Shown: positions 25,803 through 35,293 of the stretch, one piece after another
Numbering within the stretch: position 1 is the first letter of the stretch
How the letters are laid out: every line of letters begins with the position of its first letter
Position numbers and translations under genes: made by a program
Assembly (NCBI RefSeq): GCF_000010165.1
Contig: NC_012491.1
Location: forward strand, 1,041,001 to 1,105,000
DNA length: 64,000 bases
Reading direction: 5' to 3'
From: Brevibacillus brevis NBRC 100599
Lineage (GTDB): Bacteria > Bacillota > Bacilli > Brevibacillales > Brevibacillaceae
Notes under the pieces: model-generated
Database searches by the model: none
What the model was told of the DNA's origin: nothing
The model's input: the letters and a program-made list of their open reading frames with translations, nothing else

Positions 25803-26084
25803 ATGCTAACGGTTTTCATTGAATACAAGCTGGATACTGAAAAACGAAGTCACGCTCTGCGATTGCTCACCTCGATGGCTGGGCGAATGGAAGCGATGGG
25901 TGCACATCAGTATCGCTTAATGGAGGGCCTGGATCAGCCCGGTCTGTTTGTCGAAACATTTGAGGTCGAGACTGTTCAAATATACGAAGAAATCAAGGCA
26001 AACCGATTGGCAGATCAAGACTTTTGCGACTGTATTTCTGGCGGAGCTGCAAAACTGCATGTGTGGGCGTTTCGTCCCGCTTAA
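25803..26084 (+). CDS. Hypothetical 93-residue protein next to mutY
   Basis: Small soluble protein with a clear ribosome site (AAAGGAGGAACACGTCGC) before ATG. Its size and pattern (strand MLTVFIEYKLD, helix KRSHALRLLTSMAGRMEAMGAHQY, strand LFVETFEVE) suggest a ferredoxin-like or dimeric alpha-beta barrel fold, which is inference. It lies 31 bases before mutY and probably shares its transcript. Confidence 0.65.
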   Translation: MLTVFIEYKLDTEKRSHALRLLTSMAGRMEAMGAHQYRLMEGLDQPGLFVETFEVETVQIYEEIKANRLADQDFCDCISGGAAKLHVWAFRPA

Positions 26085-26115
26085 ACTGGGTTGAAAAGGA
26101 GTAGAGTAAACGGAA

Positions 26116-27222
26116 ATGGCGAGAAAAAAAGAAAGCTTGAAATATGCACTTCCTGAACAATTTCATGTGTTCGGCTTTGCTCAGGATTTGCTAGCCTGGT
26201 ACGACTCACAAAAGCGGGATTTGCCTTGGCGGATCAACAAAGACCCATATCGTATCTGGGTATCGGAGATTATGCTTCAGCAAACACGCGTAGAGACCGT
26301 TAAACCTTATTATGCGAATTTCATGGAGAAATTTCCGACAGTGAGTGAGTTAGCGAAAGCACCCGAGGAAGATGTCTTAAAAGCGTGGGAAGGACTCGGT
26401 TACTACTCCCGCGCGCGCAATCTTCAAGCTGCAGCCCGCGAGGTAACGGTTCGCTATGGAGGCGTTGTGCCGGATACACCAGAAGAGATTGCTACACTAA
26501 AAGGTGTCGGGCCGTATACAGCAGGTGCCATTCTTAGCATTGCCTATGAAAAGGCGGAGCCGGCTGTGGATGGAAATGTTATGCGTGTTTTTTCACGTCT
26601 GCTGTATTTAACCGATGACATTGCCAAGCCTGCCACAAGAATCAAAATTGAACATCTCGTACGCCAAGTCATTCCAGAGGGAAGAGCGGGAGATTTCAAT
26701 CAGGCTTTAATGGAGCTGGGAGCGATGGTCTGTGTTCCACGCACTCCGCAATGCTTGACCTGTCCGGTGTTTGACTACTGTATGGCGCGCCAAGAAGGAG
26801 TGGCAGAAGAGCTGCCGGTCAAAGGCAAAGCCAAACCTCCACGTCCTGTTGATCTGCAAGTAGGCATTATCATTCGCGACGGCAAAGTATTGATGAACAA
26901 GCGTCCCGATCAGGGGCTACTCGCCGGCATGTGGGAATTCCCTACTGTTGAAACCGAACAGGAAAGTGATGCTGCCAAGCAGGAGGCACTTGCAGCTGGT
27001 TTGCGTGAACGATTCGGAATCGATGTAGAAGTCATGCAGCCGTTAGGTACGGTTCAGCACGTCTTCTCCCATTTGCAGTGGAACATGCAAGTATGGTCCT
27101 GTGACTGGATCGAAGGGGAAGAGCTCCCCGCTCATGCAAGATACGCTGCTTGGGAGGAATTAGATGCTTACACCATTCCGATGGCGCATCAAAAAATTCG
27201 TGAGCTGTTGGGACAAAAATAA
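26116..27222 (+). CDS. mutY: A/G-specific adenine DNA glycosylase
   Basis: Removes adenine mispaired with 8-oxoguanine. 368 residues. Catalytic Glu51 (SEIMLQQT), helix-hairpin-helix LKGVGPYTAGAIL at 128-140, Asp152 (VDGNVMR), and [4Fe-4S] ligands Cys206, Cys213, Cys216 and Cys222. The C-terminal NUDIX-like domain (about 240-360) recognises 8-oxoG. Full length. Its place after yfhP matches B. subtilis. Confidence 0.96.
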   Translation: MARKKESLKYALPEQFHVFGFAQDLLAWYDSQKRDLPWRINKDPYRIWVSEIMLQQTRVETVKPYYANFMEKFPTVSELAKAPEEDVLKAWEGLGYYSRARNLQAAAREVTVRYGGVVPDTPEEIATLKGVGPYTAGAILSIAYEKAEPAVDGNVMRVFSRLLYLTDDIAKPATRIKIEHLVRQVIPEGRAGDFNQALMELGAMVCVPRTPQCLTCPVFDYCMARQEGVAEELPVKGKAKPPRPVDLQVGIIIRDGKVLMNKRPDQGLLAGMWEFPTVETEQESDAAKQEALAAGLRERFGIDVEVMQPLGTVQHVFSHLQWNMQVWSCDWIEGEELPAHARYAAWEELDAYTIPMAHQKIRELLGQK

Positions 27223-27231
27223 CAGGTAGGC

Positions 27232-27262
27232 AAAGCTGTCGAGCATTTTTCGGCAGCTTTTA
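27232..27262 (+). terminator. mutY terminator
   Basis: AAAGCTGTCGA...TCGGCAGCTTTT followed by a T-rich tail, adjacent to the convergent HAD gene. Confidence 0.82.
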
Positions 27263-27263
27263 T

Positions 27264-28040
27264 TTATTTCATCAGACCGATGTGACGCAAGCCGTGAGAT
27301 ATACCGCCATCATCGACGTGGCGCGTGACGTAATTGGCATGCGGCAACAAAGCTTCATGCGCATTACCCATGGCGATTCCCATCCCGACATAAGAGAGCA
27401 TCTCTTTGTCATTCAGACCGTCTCCAAAAGCAACTGCCTTGCTTGGAGCAAGCCCGATATGGGAGAGAAGCGCTTCAATACCAAGCGCTTTTGAACCGCC
27501 TTTCGCAAAAACATCCATACAATACTCATGCCAGCGTATAAACGAGAGAGCGGGAAGCTCTTCTCTATATTGCTGCTCATGCGCATCTGGTGTAAACAAC
27601 AGCGCTTGATAAATATTTTCAGAATGGGCGAAATCCGCATTGTGATCGGGGGAATCAAGCTTCAATTGCTGAAAGGTCCAATCCAAATACGGATGCTCCT
27701 TATGGGTAGAAAAGCCCGCCGTACTGCCTTGAAACAGGATAGGATGGTCGTGCTGGGCCGCAATCTGTTGCAATTGATCGAGTGTTTTGGTCGGGATGGG
27801 GCGATCATAAATGGTTGTTCCTTGATAGACGACATATGCGCCATTGCAACTGACATACGAGTCGATGCCGCACTGTTTGGCAAGCTCGTCAAAATAATAA
27901 TGAGCTCTACCTGTTGCTAAGACGACCTCGATCTTGTTTCTTTGCAGCTCTTGAATGGCTTCGAGTGTATCCGGTGGTATGACTTTCTCTTCGTTGATGA
28001 GTGTCCCATCAATGTCTAAAAAGACGATTTGATACTCCAT
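27264..28040 (-). CDS. Cof-type HAD-IIB phosphatase
   Basis: 258-residue haloacid dehalogenase phosphatase. Motif I is FLDIDGTL (nucleophile Asp near residue 9), motif II VLATGRA, motif III the Lys in KGGSKALGIEAL, and motif IV AFGDGLNDKEML. The large cap between motifs II and III marks the Cof/IIB subgroup, which acts on sugar phosphates or FMN. ATG at 28040 follows GGGGAG; the GTG at 28055 would overlap that ribosome site. Confidence 0.9.
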   Translation of the reverse strand: MEYQIVFLDIDGTLINEEKVIPPDTLEAIQELQRNKIEVVLATGRAHYYFDELAKQCGIDSYVSCNGAYVVYQGTTIYDRPIPTKTLDQLQQIAAQHDHPILFQGSTAGFSTHKEHPYLDWTFQQLKLDSPDHNADFAHSENIYQALLFTPDAHEQQYREELPALSFIRWHEYCMDVFAKGGSKALGIEALLSHIGLAPSKAVAFGDGLNDKEMLSYVGMGIAMGNAHEALLPHANYVTRHVDDGGISHGLRHIGLMK

Positions 28041-28108
28041 GATTTCACTCCCCACTTTTCTCTTTTGAATCCATTATAAAGCTTCGAGAGAGGGGAAGAG
28101 CAGTGGAA

Positions 28109-28143
28109 AATAAAAAGATCATGCCCCCGCAGACATGATCTTT
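28109..28143 (-). terminator. Terminator of small-gene unit
   Basis: On the reverse strand AAAGATCATG...CATGATCTTTTT with a T-rich tail, just after the YrzI-like gene. Confidence 0.85.
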
Positions 28144-28159
28144 GTGAAACTGTTACTTT

Positions 28160-28318
28160 TTATCGAATCAAAAACTCTGGAAATTGTGTCACGATCTGAT
28201 GCTTTTGTTCTTCGATGCGTTTCAGCGCTTGTTGTTGCATGTATTTTGCTTCAAGCTGCTTCGGTGTCAATTTCCGTTTCTCAATAATGATTGTGAAGAA
28301 AATCATTGGAATGTACAT
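28160..28318 (-). CDS. YrzI-family small protein (52 residues)
   Basis: Tiny protein MYIPMIFFTIIIEKRKLTPKQ... with a short hydrophobic start then a basic, Gln-rich helix. The pattern FFTI-I-x-x-x-K matches the YrzI family of Bacillus small proteins, often in tandem copies and thought to be sporulation-linked. ATG at 28318 follows GGGAGGGATACACTC. A related paralog lies at 28456-28608. Confidence 0.72.
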   Translation of the reverse strand: MYIPMIFFTIIIEKRKLTPKQLEAKYMQQQALKRIEEQKHQIVTQFPEFLIR

Positions 28319-28353
28319 GAGTGTATCCCTCCCATCCCGTTAGTTTGGTGCAG

Positions 28354-28419
28354 TCAGCTACCGTCTATCGCTTTGACTCCTGTAAACCTCATCATCTGAC
28401 GCCGTTGTTTGTTTTTCAT
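28354..28419 (-). CDS. Very small ORF (21 residues) with strong ribosome site
   Basis: MKNKQRRQMMRFTGVKAIDGS. Very short and basic, but ATG at 28419 has AGGAGGGATTTTAGT upstream and it lies between two YrzI-like genes on the same strand. It could be a real small protein or a leader peptide for the 52-residue gene 35 bases downstream. Confidence 0.45.
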   Translation of the reverse strand: MKNKQRRQMMRFTGVKAIDGS

Positions 28420-28455
28420 ACTAAAATCCCTCCTGTAGTCAAGTAGTGGTGTCCA

Positions 28456-28608
28456 TTAAATGCGGCTCACAAATTGTGCAGCTTCAAAAGCGTGTTCTTC
28501 GGCGCGTTCTTCGAGATAGCGACAGCGAGCAGATTCTGCGAAAAGTTTCTCTGCTTGTTCCTTATTGCGTTCAATCTTGACAGTGAAAAGCAAAAAGTTC
28601 AGTACCAT
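28456..28608 (-). CDS. YrzI-like small protein (50 residues)
   Basis: Starts MVLNFLLFTVKIERNKEQAEK and continues as a charged amphipathic helix. The hydrophobic-start plus TVKIER pattern parallels the 52-residue YrzI-like protein downstream (FFTIIIEKRK), so they are probably paralogs. ATG at 28608 follows AAAGGGGGTGATTGGTA. Confidence 0.65.
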   Translation of the reverse strand: MVLNFLLFTVKIERNKEQAEKLFAESARCRYLEERAEEHAFEAAQFVSRI

Positions 28609-28659
28609 TACCAATCACCCCCTTTCAAGGTGGAAAATGTTAATTCATGAGAAAGAAAA

Positions 28660-28756
28660 AGACCACGGGCGAAAGCCTGCGGTCTTCTGGCAACAAAAAC
28701 GGACATGCCGTTTTGAAGAGCATAGAAAGACCACAAGCAACAACGCCTGTGGTCGG
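28660..28756 (-). terminator. Cluster of three hairpins between small genes
   Basis: On the reverse strand: GACCACAGGC...GCTTGTGGTC-TTT (28726-28756), AAAACGG-CATGT-CCGTTTTTG (about 28694-28716) and AAGACCGCAGGC-TTTC-GCCCGTGGTCTTTTT (28660-28688). The first and third are intrinsic-terminator-like and separate the 33-residue gene from the YrzI-like genes. Confidence 0.7.
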
Positions 28757-28792
28757 TAATAGACGAAAAGGAAATGTTGAAGAGTACGAATA

Positions 28793-28894
28793 CTACTGGA
28801 ATTCGTCGACCCAGGAGGCGCTGCTATATTCAGTTGTAACATCCACAAGACGATCAATAAGAGCTGGTGCTAGATTCAATGCCATCATCATCAT
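28793..28894 (-). CDS. Small ORF (33 residues), unknown
   Basis: Begins MMMMALNLAPALIDRLVDVTT and ends SWVDEFQ. Start ATG at 28894 has GGAAGGAGGCAGCACC upstream, and its stop is followed by a terminator-like hairpin, so it has the outline of an expressed small gene. The four start Met codons make the exact start uncertain. No family recognised. Confidence 0.45.
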   Translation of the reverse strand: MMMMALNLAPALIDRLVDVTTEYSSASWVDEFQ

Positions 28895-29124
28895 GGTGCT
28901 GCCTCCTTCCGAAGTAGTAGTGTGTGGAACGTACTTTTAGAATATGGCATTTTTTTCTTGTTGTAAAGCGATTTTTTACCTATTTCTAGAAGAAAGTATA
29001 TTCTGAATATAATAAAAGATAATAAAAAATAAACAAATGTGTAGTCTGGTGAGCAATGGAAAGTTTACAATGAGACATATAGCGGATAAACATATCATGA
29101 CACACAGAAAGGTGATATTAGCGA

Positions 29125-31092
29125 ATGAAAACCCCCAGACTCACTGTGAAATCGAAGCTAATCGCTACATTTTCCACAATATTAGTGATCCCCATGCTTT
29201 TGCTTGGGCTGCTCTCTTATCAGAGTGCCAAGACAGAGCTGTCAAATGAATTGCTTACGACTGCCTCTGAAAATGTTCGGTTGGTAGACGCGCTTTTGAA
29301 TCGGACACTGATGGAGCAATCAAGGAATGTGGGGTGGATCGCTGCTGATATTGTACGCAAAGACATTCAGGAAGAGAACAGGGTGATCACCAAAAAGAAA
29401 TTGCAGCGTTTTCTCGCTTTAAACTCGGAAGTGAGTGAAGCGTATATCGGGGACGAGAATGGCGGCATGATGACTGCAACCGACTCCAAGCTCCCGGACG
29501 GTTTCGACCCGCGAAAGAGAGATTGGTACATAGCAGCCATGAAGCAGCCAGGAAAGACCATCATTGTGGACCCGTACATAGATGCCATTACCGGCAAAGT
29601 CGTGGTAGGAATGGCGATGGCATTGCCTGATCAGTCCGGTGTTTATGGAATTGATATTCAACTGTCAGCGCTGGGCGCGACGGTCAAGCAAGCGAAAATC
29701 GGTACCCAAGGATTTATGACGATTTTGGATAAAAACCGAAAAATGCTAGTCAATCCAAATGGAGAGTCTGGCGTTGAGGTTGCAGAGTCTTGGGTGGATA
29801 CTGTATATGCAAAAGAGTCAGGTCGATTACAGTTTCAGCACGAAGGAAATCCCGTCCAAGCCGTGTTTACTACGAATGAAAATACGGGTTGGAAGCTGGT
29901 TGGCGTGATGTATGAAAGCGAAGCAGGAGAAGCAGCAAATCCGATTTTTTACACGATGCTCGTGATTATAATTGCTGCGCTGGTGGTAGCTGGCGGAGTC
30001 ATTTACGTGATTTTGCGATCCTTACTCCGTCCTTTGCGCATGTTGACAGAAGCAGCGGAAAAAATGAGCCAAGGCGATGTGACACAACAAGTACATATAC
30101 GTAGTGACGATGAGTTGGGTACGTTGGGCAAAGCCTTCAATCATATGGCGGAATCTCTTCGTTCCTTGCTCCATTCTGTGAATGATTCTGTTCAGCAGCT
30201 GGCTTCTTCGGCAGAGCAGCTCGCTGCAAGCGCGGACCAGACAAGCAAAGCGACAGAACAGATTGCAGAGACCATGCAAGAAATGGCGGAAGGAACCGAG
30301 CAGCAAGTCTCCCATACGCAGGAGGGTAACGCAGCAGTCGAACAAATGTCGGCAAGACTTGGTCAGATCGCAGAGCATACACAAAACGTTTTCATCGCAG
30401 CTCGGGAATCGTCAGACTTGGCAGTGACCGGAAACAAAGCCATTCAATCGGCTGTGCTACAAATGAACGCATCCAGCGAATCGATTCACAGTCTGGCGAA
30501 AGTCGTGGATAATTTGGGTACGCGTTCACAGGAAATCGGAAAAATCGTGGATGTGATCACTGCCATCGCAAACCAAACCAATCTGCTCGCACTAAATGCT
30601 GCAATCGAAGCGGCTAGAGCAGGGGAGTATGGACGAGGCTTTGCTGTGGTGGCTGATGAGGTACGCAAGCTGGCAGAGCAATCCGCAAGCTCGGCACAAC
30701 AAATCAATCAGCTGATCACCACGATTCAAGCGGAGACAAACCATGCTGTGCTTGTGATGGATCAGAGCAAGCGTGAAGTCACGCAAGGTATTGAAAAAGT
30801 GAACGAAGCTGGCCAGTCCTTCGAACAAATTCAATCAGCCGTCAATGAAGTGGCAGAGAAAATCGGTCAGGTATCTGAAGCGACACGTGATTTCTCCACA
30901 AGGGCACAGAAAGTGGTTGAGATTATTGGTCATATTTCCGAAGTGACACTGCAAGCGTCTGATGGAACACAAAGTGTATCCGCAGCTGCCCAGGAGCAGC
31001 TAGCCTCTATGGAAGAGATCGCTTCCTCAGCTGTTTCTCTCGAACATCTCGCGGAGGAATTGCAAGACCAGATCGGCAAATTCCGTATTTAA
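29125..31092 (+). CDS. Methyl-accepting chemotaxis protein
   Basis: 655-residue chemoreceptor. Membrane helix 1 at about 13-33, a dCache-type ligand domain outside (about 35-275, with [13 protein letters not shown] and [17 protein letters not shown]), membrane helix 2 at about 278-302, HAMP (303-357) and a long methyl-accepting coiled-coil with the hairpin tip [20 protein letters not shown] and [18 protein letters not shown]. The dCache signature suggests amino-acid or related small-ligand sensing. Monogenic, with terminator at 31097-31139. Confidence 0.95.
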   Translation: MKTPRLTVKSKLIATFSTILVIPMLLLGLLSYQSAKTELSNELLTTASENVRLVDALLNRTLMEQSRNVGWIAADIVRKDIQEENRVITKKKLQRFLALNSEVSEAYIGDENGGMMTATDSKLPDGFDPRKRDWYIAAMKQPGKTIIVDPYIDAITGKVVVGMAMALPDQSGVYGIDIQLSALGATVKQAKIGTQGFMTILDKNRKMLVNPNGESGVEVAESWVDTVYAKESGRLQFQHEGNPVQAVFTTNENTGWKLVGVMYESEAGEAANPIFYTMLVIIIAALVVAGGVIYVILRSLLRPLRMLTEAAEKMSQGDVTQQVHIRSDDELGTLGKAFNHMAESLRSLLHSVNDSVQQLASSAEQLAASADQTSKATEQIAETMQEMAEGTEQQVSHTQEGNAAVEQMSARLGQIAEHTQNVFIAARESSDLAVTGNKAIQSAVLQMNASSESIHSLAKVVDNLGTRSQEIGKIVDVITAIANQTNLLALNAAIEAARAGEYGRGFAVVADEVRKLAEQSASSAQQINQLITTIQAETNHAVLVMDQSKREVTQGIEKVNEAGQSFEQIQSAVNEVAEKIGQVSEATRDFSTRAQKVVEIIGHISEVTLQASDGTQSVSAAAQEQLASMEEIASSAVSLEHLAEELQDQIGKFRI

Positions 31093-31096
31093 AAAT

Positions 31097-31139
31097 AAGC
31101 CCGGCGCCGTGTTTACATACACGAGCAGCCGGGCTTTTT
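31097..31139 (+). terminator. Chemoreceptor gene terminator
   Basis: AAGCCCGGC...GCCGGGCTTTTTT; also usable by the convergent small gene. Confidence 0.88.
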
Positions 31140-31141
31140 AC

Positions 31142-31366
31142 TTAATCGTAAATAGGTGACGAGGAATGATCCCATCCCCCGCTGTCTCCATTCACAGGCC
31201 CTCTGGATTCAAGCTCATGGATGACTTTGACGTGAAGAGAGGCTCCTTCTGCACTGAGGTAAGCTGCCAATTGCGAAAAATTGTGATGGTAATAAAGCAG
31301 CTCATTCATTTCCCAATCAGCTAGTGGCACCATGGTTAATTCGGATAATTCCCGACCTATGTACAC
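31142..31366 (-). CDS. Hypothetical 74-residue protein
   Basis: Starts MYIGRELSELTMVPLADWEMNE and ends in a Ser/Asp/Gly-rich tail. GTG at 31366 has AAGGAGGA upstream. It lies just before fabL on the opposite strand. No family is recognised. The amphipathic helix in 15-40 contains repeated Tyr/His. Confidence 0.65.
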   Translation of the reverse strand: MYIGRELSELTMVPLADWEMNELLYYHHNFSQLAAYLSAEGASLHVKVIHELESRGPVNGDSGGWDHSSSPIYD

Positions 31367-31534
31367 CCTGCCATTCCTCCTTATGTGGTAGTGGTTGCCT
31401 AATACCGCGAGCTTAGTATGGCTATAGTTGAGAGGATCAAGTCATGCCGGGATTTTTTCCGTAGGTAGAAAAAGCGCAGGTGGAGTTGTATAATGAAAAG
31501 GTGATTTTTACATATTAGTACCTGCTATTAATAG

Positions 31535-32320
<786 letters not shown>

Positions 32321-32431
32321 TTATTTATGGAAGATGGAGTATGGAGTTGGAGACTTTGTGGTGTTGCGACACAAGACAAAGTTGTCCATGTGTTGTACAA
32401 TAGAGGAAGAAGGTTACGAAGGAGGCAACAC

Positions 32432-32845
32432 ATGCTGATTCGTCCGTTTCGACTCGGTGACTATTCGGCTATCACACGTATTTGGCAGGAGACGGGGTTG
32501 GACCAATCGGACAAAGAGTCATTGAACGATTTGGCCCAGCATTTGGCTTGGGACAGCGATCTGGTAATGGTTGCAGAAATTGAAGGCAAAGTGGTGGGGG
32601 TCGTGGTTGGCACGATTGACGGCGCTCGTGCCTATTTCTACCGATTGGCTGTACTTCCAGAGATGCAAGGCTCAGGTATTGGTCGCGAACTCGTTGAAGC
32701 AATTGAAAAGCGTTTCAAGCAACGAGGTGTCAATAACGTCTTGATCATGGTCAATCAATCAAATCCGGAAGTCCTTCCGTTTTACCTTTCACTTGGCTAT
32801 GAAGTACAAAAATATGTTACACTTTCCAAAAAGCTCTCTTCTTAA
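32432..32845 (+). CDS. GNAT-family acetyltransferase
   Basis: 137-residue N-acetyltransferase. The core motif is VLPEMQGSGIGRELVEAIE, the pyrophosphate-binding Q/RxxGxG/A loop (QGSGIG), followed by NPEVLPFYLSLGYEV. ATG at 32432 follows GAAGGAGG; the earlier in-frame start lacks a site. The substrate (protein N-terminus, amino acid or antibiotic) cannot be told from sequence. Confidence 0.88.
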   Translation: MLIRPFRLGDYSAITRIWQETGLDQSDKESLNDLAQHLAWDSDLVMVAEIEGKVVGVVVGTIDGARAYFYRLAVLPEMQGSGIGRELVEAIEKRFKQRGVNNVLIMVNQSNPEVLPFYLSLGYEVQKYVTLSKKLSS

Positions 32846-32893
32846 AGGAGGCTTGTCCCCATTCAAATAGAGAAGAGAAGAAAGGGGAGAGTC

Positions 32894-33430
32894 ATGTCAC
32901 CAGCTCCGGGCTCCAATATCCGCATAGAAAGTTATAAACACGACCATTCGCTGCACCGCATATGGGACAAATCTACGTTGATTCATACCAGTGATGCGGT
33001 GGTGATTGGGGGAAATGATCGGGTCAAGGTGACAGAAGCAGACGGGCGGGAATGGCGTACGCGTGAACCGGCCATTTGTACATTTGGTAGAGGCCAGTGG
33101 TTCAATACCATTGCCATGATTCGTGATGACGGTATTTATTATTATTGCAACATTGGTTCGCCCTTCAGCATGAAGGGACAATTGCTAAGCTACATAGACT
33201 ATGATCTCGACGTAAAAGTGTTTCCCGATATGACGTACTCGATTCTCGACGAAGAGGAGTTTCTTTTACATAGCAAACAGATGAACTATCCTCCATTTGT
33301 TGTGGAAAGAGTGCAGACAGCATTGCGAGAGGTGCTGGATTGGGTAAGCGCACGACGTGGCCCTTTTCAAAACGGCTTCGTCCAACGCTGGTACGAGCGT
33401 TATCTTTTAGTACGAGATGATGAGGAATAA
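32894..33430 (+). CDS. ygaC: DUF402 nucleoside tri/diphosphate phosphatase (YgaC/Ntdp type)
   Basis: 178-residue DUF402 protein. Characteristic residues are HRIWDKSTLIHTSD at 17-30, YYYCNIGSP near 85 and YIDYDLDVKVFPD near 100-112, the metal-binding core of the Ntdp family, which hydrolyses nucleoside tri- and diphosphates. It lies directly before the ygaD-type ABC transporter, the same order as in B. subtilis. Confidence 0.88.
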   Translation: MSPAPGSNIRIESYKHDHSLHRIWDKSTLIHTSDAVVIGGNDRVKVTEADGREWRTREPAICTFGRGQWFNTIAMIRDDGIYYYCNIGSPFSMKGQLLSYIDYDLDVKVFPDMTYSILDEEEFLLHSKQMNYPPFVVERVQTALREVLDWVSARRGPFQNGFVQRWYERYLLVRDDEE

Positions 33431-33465
33431 TCCCTTTCCCGAATGACCGGGGGAGGGATTTCCTT
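33429..33465 (+). terminator. Weak hairpin between ygaC and the ABC gene
   Basis: AATCCCT..CCC...GGGGGAGGGATTT followed by CCTTG. It could partly terminate transcription. Confidence 0.45.
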
Positions 33466-33487
33466 GTTTGCAAAGGAGGTATGATGC

Positions 33488-35269
33488 TTGAGCATACGCC
33501 GCTACTTGGCTTATGTCCTGCCCTATTGGAAACAAATATTGGGCACTATATTTATTGGAATTATTAAGTTCGCGATCCCACTTGCTCTGCCACTTCTTAT
33601 CAAATACGTCATTGATGACCTATTGCCAAGTCCGCTTCCTCAAGAGGAAAAGCTGAAACAGCTATTTTGGCTGATGCTCGGGGCCTTTTTGTTATTCACC
33701 GTCGTTCGCGCCCCTGTTGAGTACATCCGGCAATACTATGCACAGTGGGTATCCAGTCGTATCTTGTTCGACATTCGCAATCAATTGTTTTCTCATTTAC
33801 AACGACTGTCGATGCGCTATTACAACAATACCAAAACGGGTGAGGTCATCTCTCGGGTCATTAACGACGTGGAATCAACCAAAAGCTTCGTGGAATCGGG
33901 ATTGATGAATCTTTGGCTGGACCTGATTACGATTACATTGACGATGGGGATCATGCTCTATATGGACGTGGAGCTGACGATTGTCGCCATTATCGTTTTC
34001 CCTTTGTACAGTATCTCCGTCAAGTTTTTCTACAAGCGCTTGCGTCAATTGACAAAGGATCGTTCAGCTGCACTGGCGCATCTACAAGGGTATTTGTACG
34101 AACGTGTAAACGGCATGTCGCTCATCCGCAGCTTTGCATTGGAAAAGCAGGAGAGCAAGGAATTTGCCAAGGAGAACAATCAGTTTCTGGATAAGGCACT
34201 GGCACATACGCGGTGGAATGCTCGAACCTTCGCTGTAGTTAATACGGTGACGGATATCGCACCGCTTCTGGTTATTGCCTATGCTGGTTACCAAGTCATC
34301 GGCGGGAGCATGAGCGTAGGGACGCTCGTTGCGTTTTATGCTTATTTGGAGCGCTTATACACACCACTGCGACGTTTGGTCAATTCCAGTACGGTACTGA
34401 CGCAGGCAATTGCATCGATGGACCGGATGTTCGAGTTTATCGATGAATCGTACGATATCGTTGATAAGCCAAACGCAGGAGAGTTGCCTGTAGACCCTGC
34501 AACCAAACGCATTCGCGGCGAAATTCGCTTTGAGAACGTGTCCTTCCGCTATCGGGAGGAAGGCCCTCTTGTCTTGAACAACGTGAATTTGAACATCTCT
34601 TCTGGTGAAACGGTTGCGATTGTCGGGATGTCAGGCGGCGGTAAATCTTCGTTGATTAGCTTGCTGCCGCGTTTTTGGGACGTGACAGAAGGGAAAATTA
34701 CCATTGATGGCCTTGATATCCGCGATGTGAAGCAGCAAAATTTGCGTCACCACATCGGGATGGTGCAGCAAGATAATATTTTGTTTAGTGAATCAGCAAA
34801 AGTGAATATTTTAATGGGCAATCCTGATGCAGATGACAGTGCTGTGCAAGAAGCTGCGAAGGCGGCAAATGCCCATGACTTTATTAGCGAATTACCGAAT
34901 GGCTACCATACGGAGCTGGGGGAGCGAGGCGTAAAGCTCTCTGGCGGGCAAAAGCAGAGAATTGCGATTGCGCGAGTTTTCCTGCGTGACCCAGGTATTC
35001 TGATTCTGGATGAGGCGACGTCTGCCCTCGACTTGGAATCAGAGCACACGATTCAGGAGTCTTTGTCCAGATTGGCAAAAGGAAGAACAACGCTCATCGT
35101 GGCCCATCGACTCTCGACGATTACCCATGCGGACAAAATCATTGTCATGAAAGAGGGACAAATCGTTGAGGAAGGCACCCACGAGCAATTGCTGGAGAGA
35201 AAGGGAGTATACTATGGCCTGTGGAGTGTGCAAGATTTAGGAAGTACATCCGACCTGCAACAGGGATAA
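33488..35269 (+). CDS. ygaD: ABC transporter, fused permease/ATPase (YgaD/MsbA type)
   Basis: 593-residue half-transporter exporter. Six membrane helices in about 10-320, then an ATPase domain with Walker A GMSGGGKSS near 385, signature LSGGQKQR, Walker B ILILDEATSALD and the H-loop VAHRL. The start is TTG at 33488 with AAAGGAGGTATGATGC. Type is the lipid/multidrug exporter family. Synteny (ygaC-ygaD) supports the name. Confidence 0.88.
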   Translation: MSIRRYLAYVLPYWKQILGTIFIGIIKFAIPLALPLLIKYVIDDLLPSPLPQEEKLKQLFWLMLGAFLLFTVVRAPVEYIRQYYAQWVSSRILFDIRNQLFSHLQRLSMRYYNNTKTGEVISRVINDVESTKSFVESGLMNLWLDLITITLTMGIMLYMDVELTIVAIIVFPLYSISVKFFYKRLRQLTKDRSAALAHLQGYLYERVNGMSLIRSFALEKQESKEFAKENNQFLDKALAHTRWNARTFAVVNTVTDIAPLLVIAYAGYQVIGGSMSVGTLVAFYAYLERLYTPLRRLVNSSTVLTQAIASMDRMFEFIDESYDIVDKPNAGELPVDPATKRIRGEIRFENVSFRYREEGPLVLNNVNLNISSGETVAIVGMSGGGKSSLISLLPRFWDVTEGKITIDGLDIRDVKQQNLRHHIGMVQQDNILFSESAKVNILMGNPDADDSAVQEAAKAANAHDFISELPNGYHTELGERGVKLSGGQKQRIAIARVFLRDPGILILDEATSALDLESEHTIQESLSRLAKGRTTLIVAHRLSTITHADKIIVMKEGQIVEEGTHEQLLERKGVYYGLWSVQDLGSTSDLQQG

Positions 35270-35293
35270 GCAGATGGGATTGGAGGAAATCCG

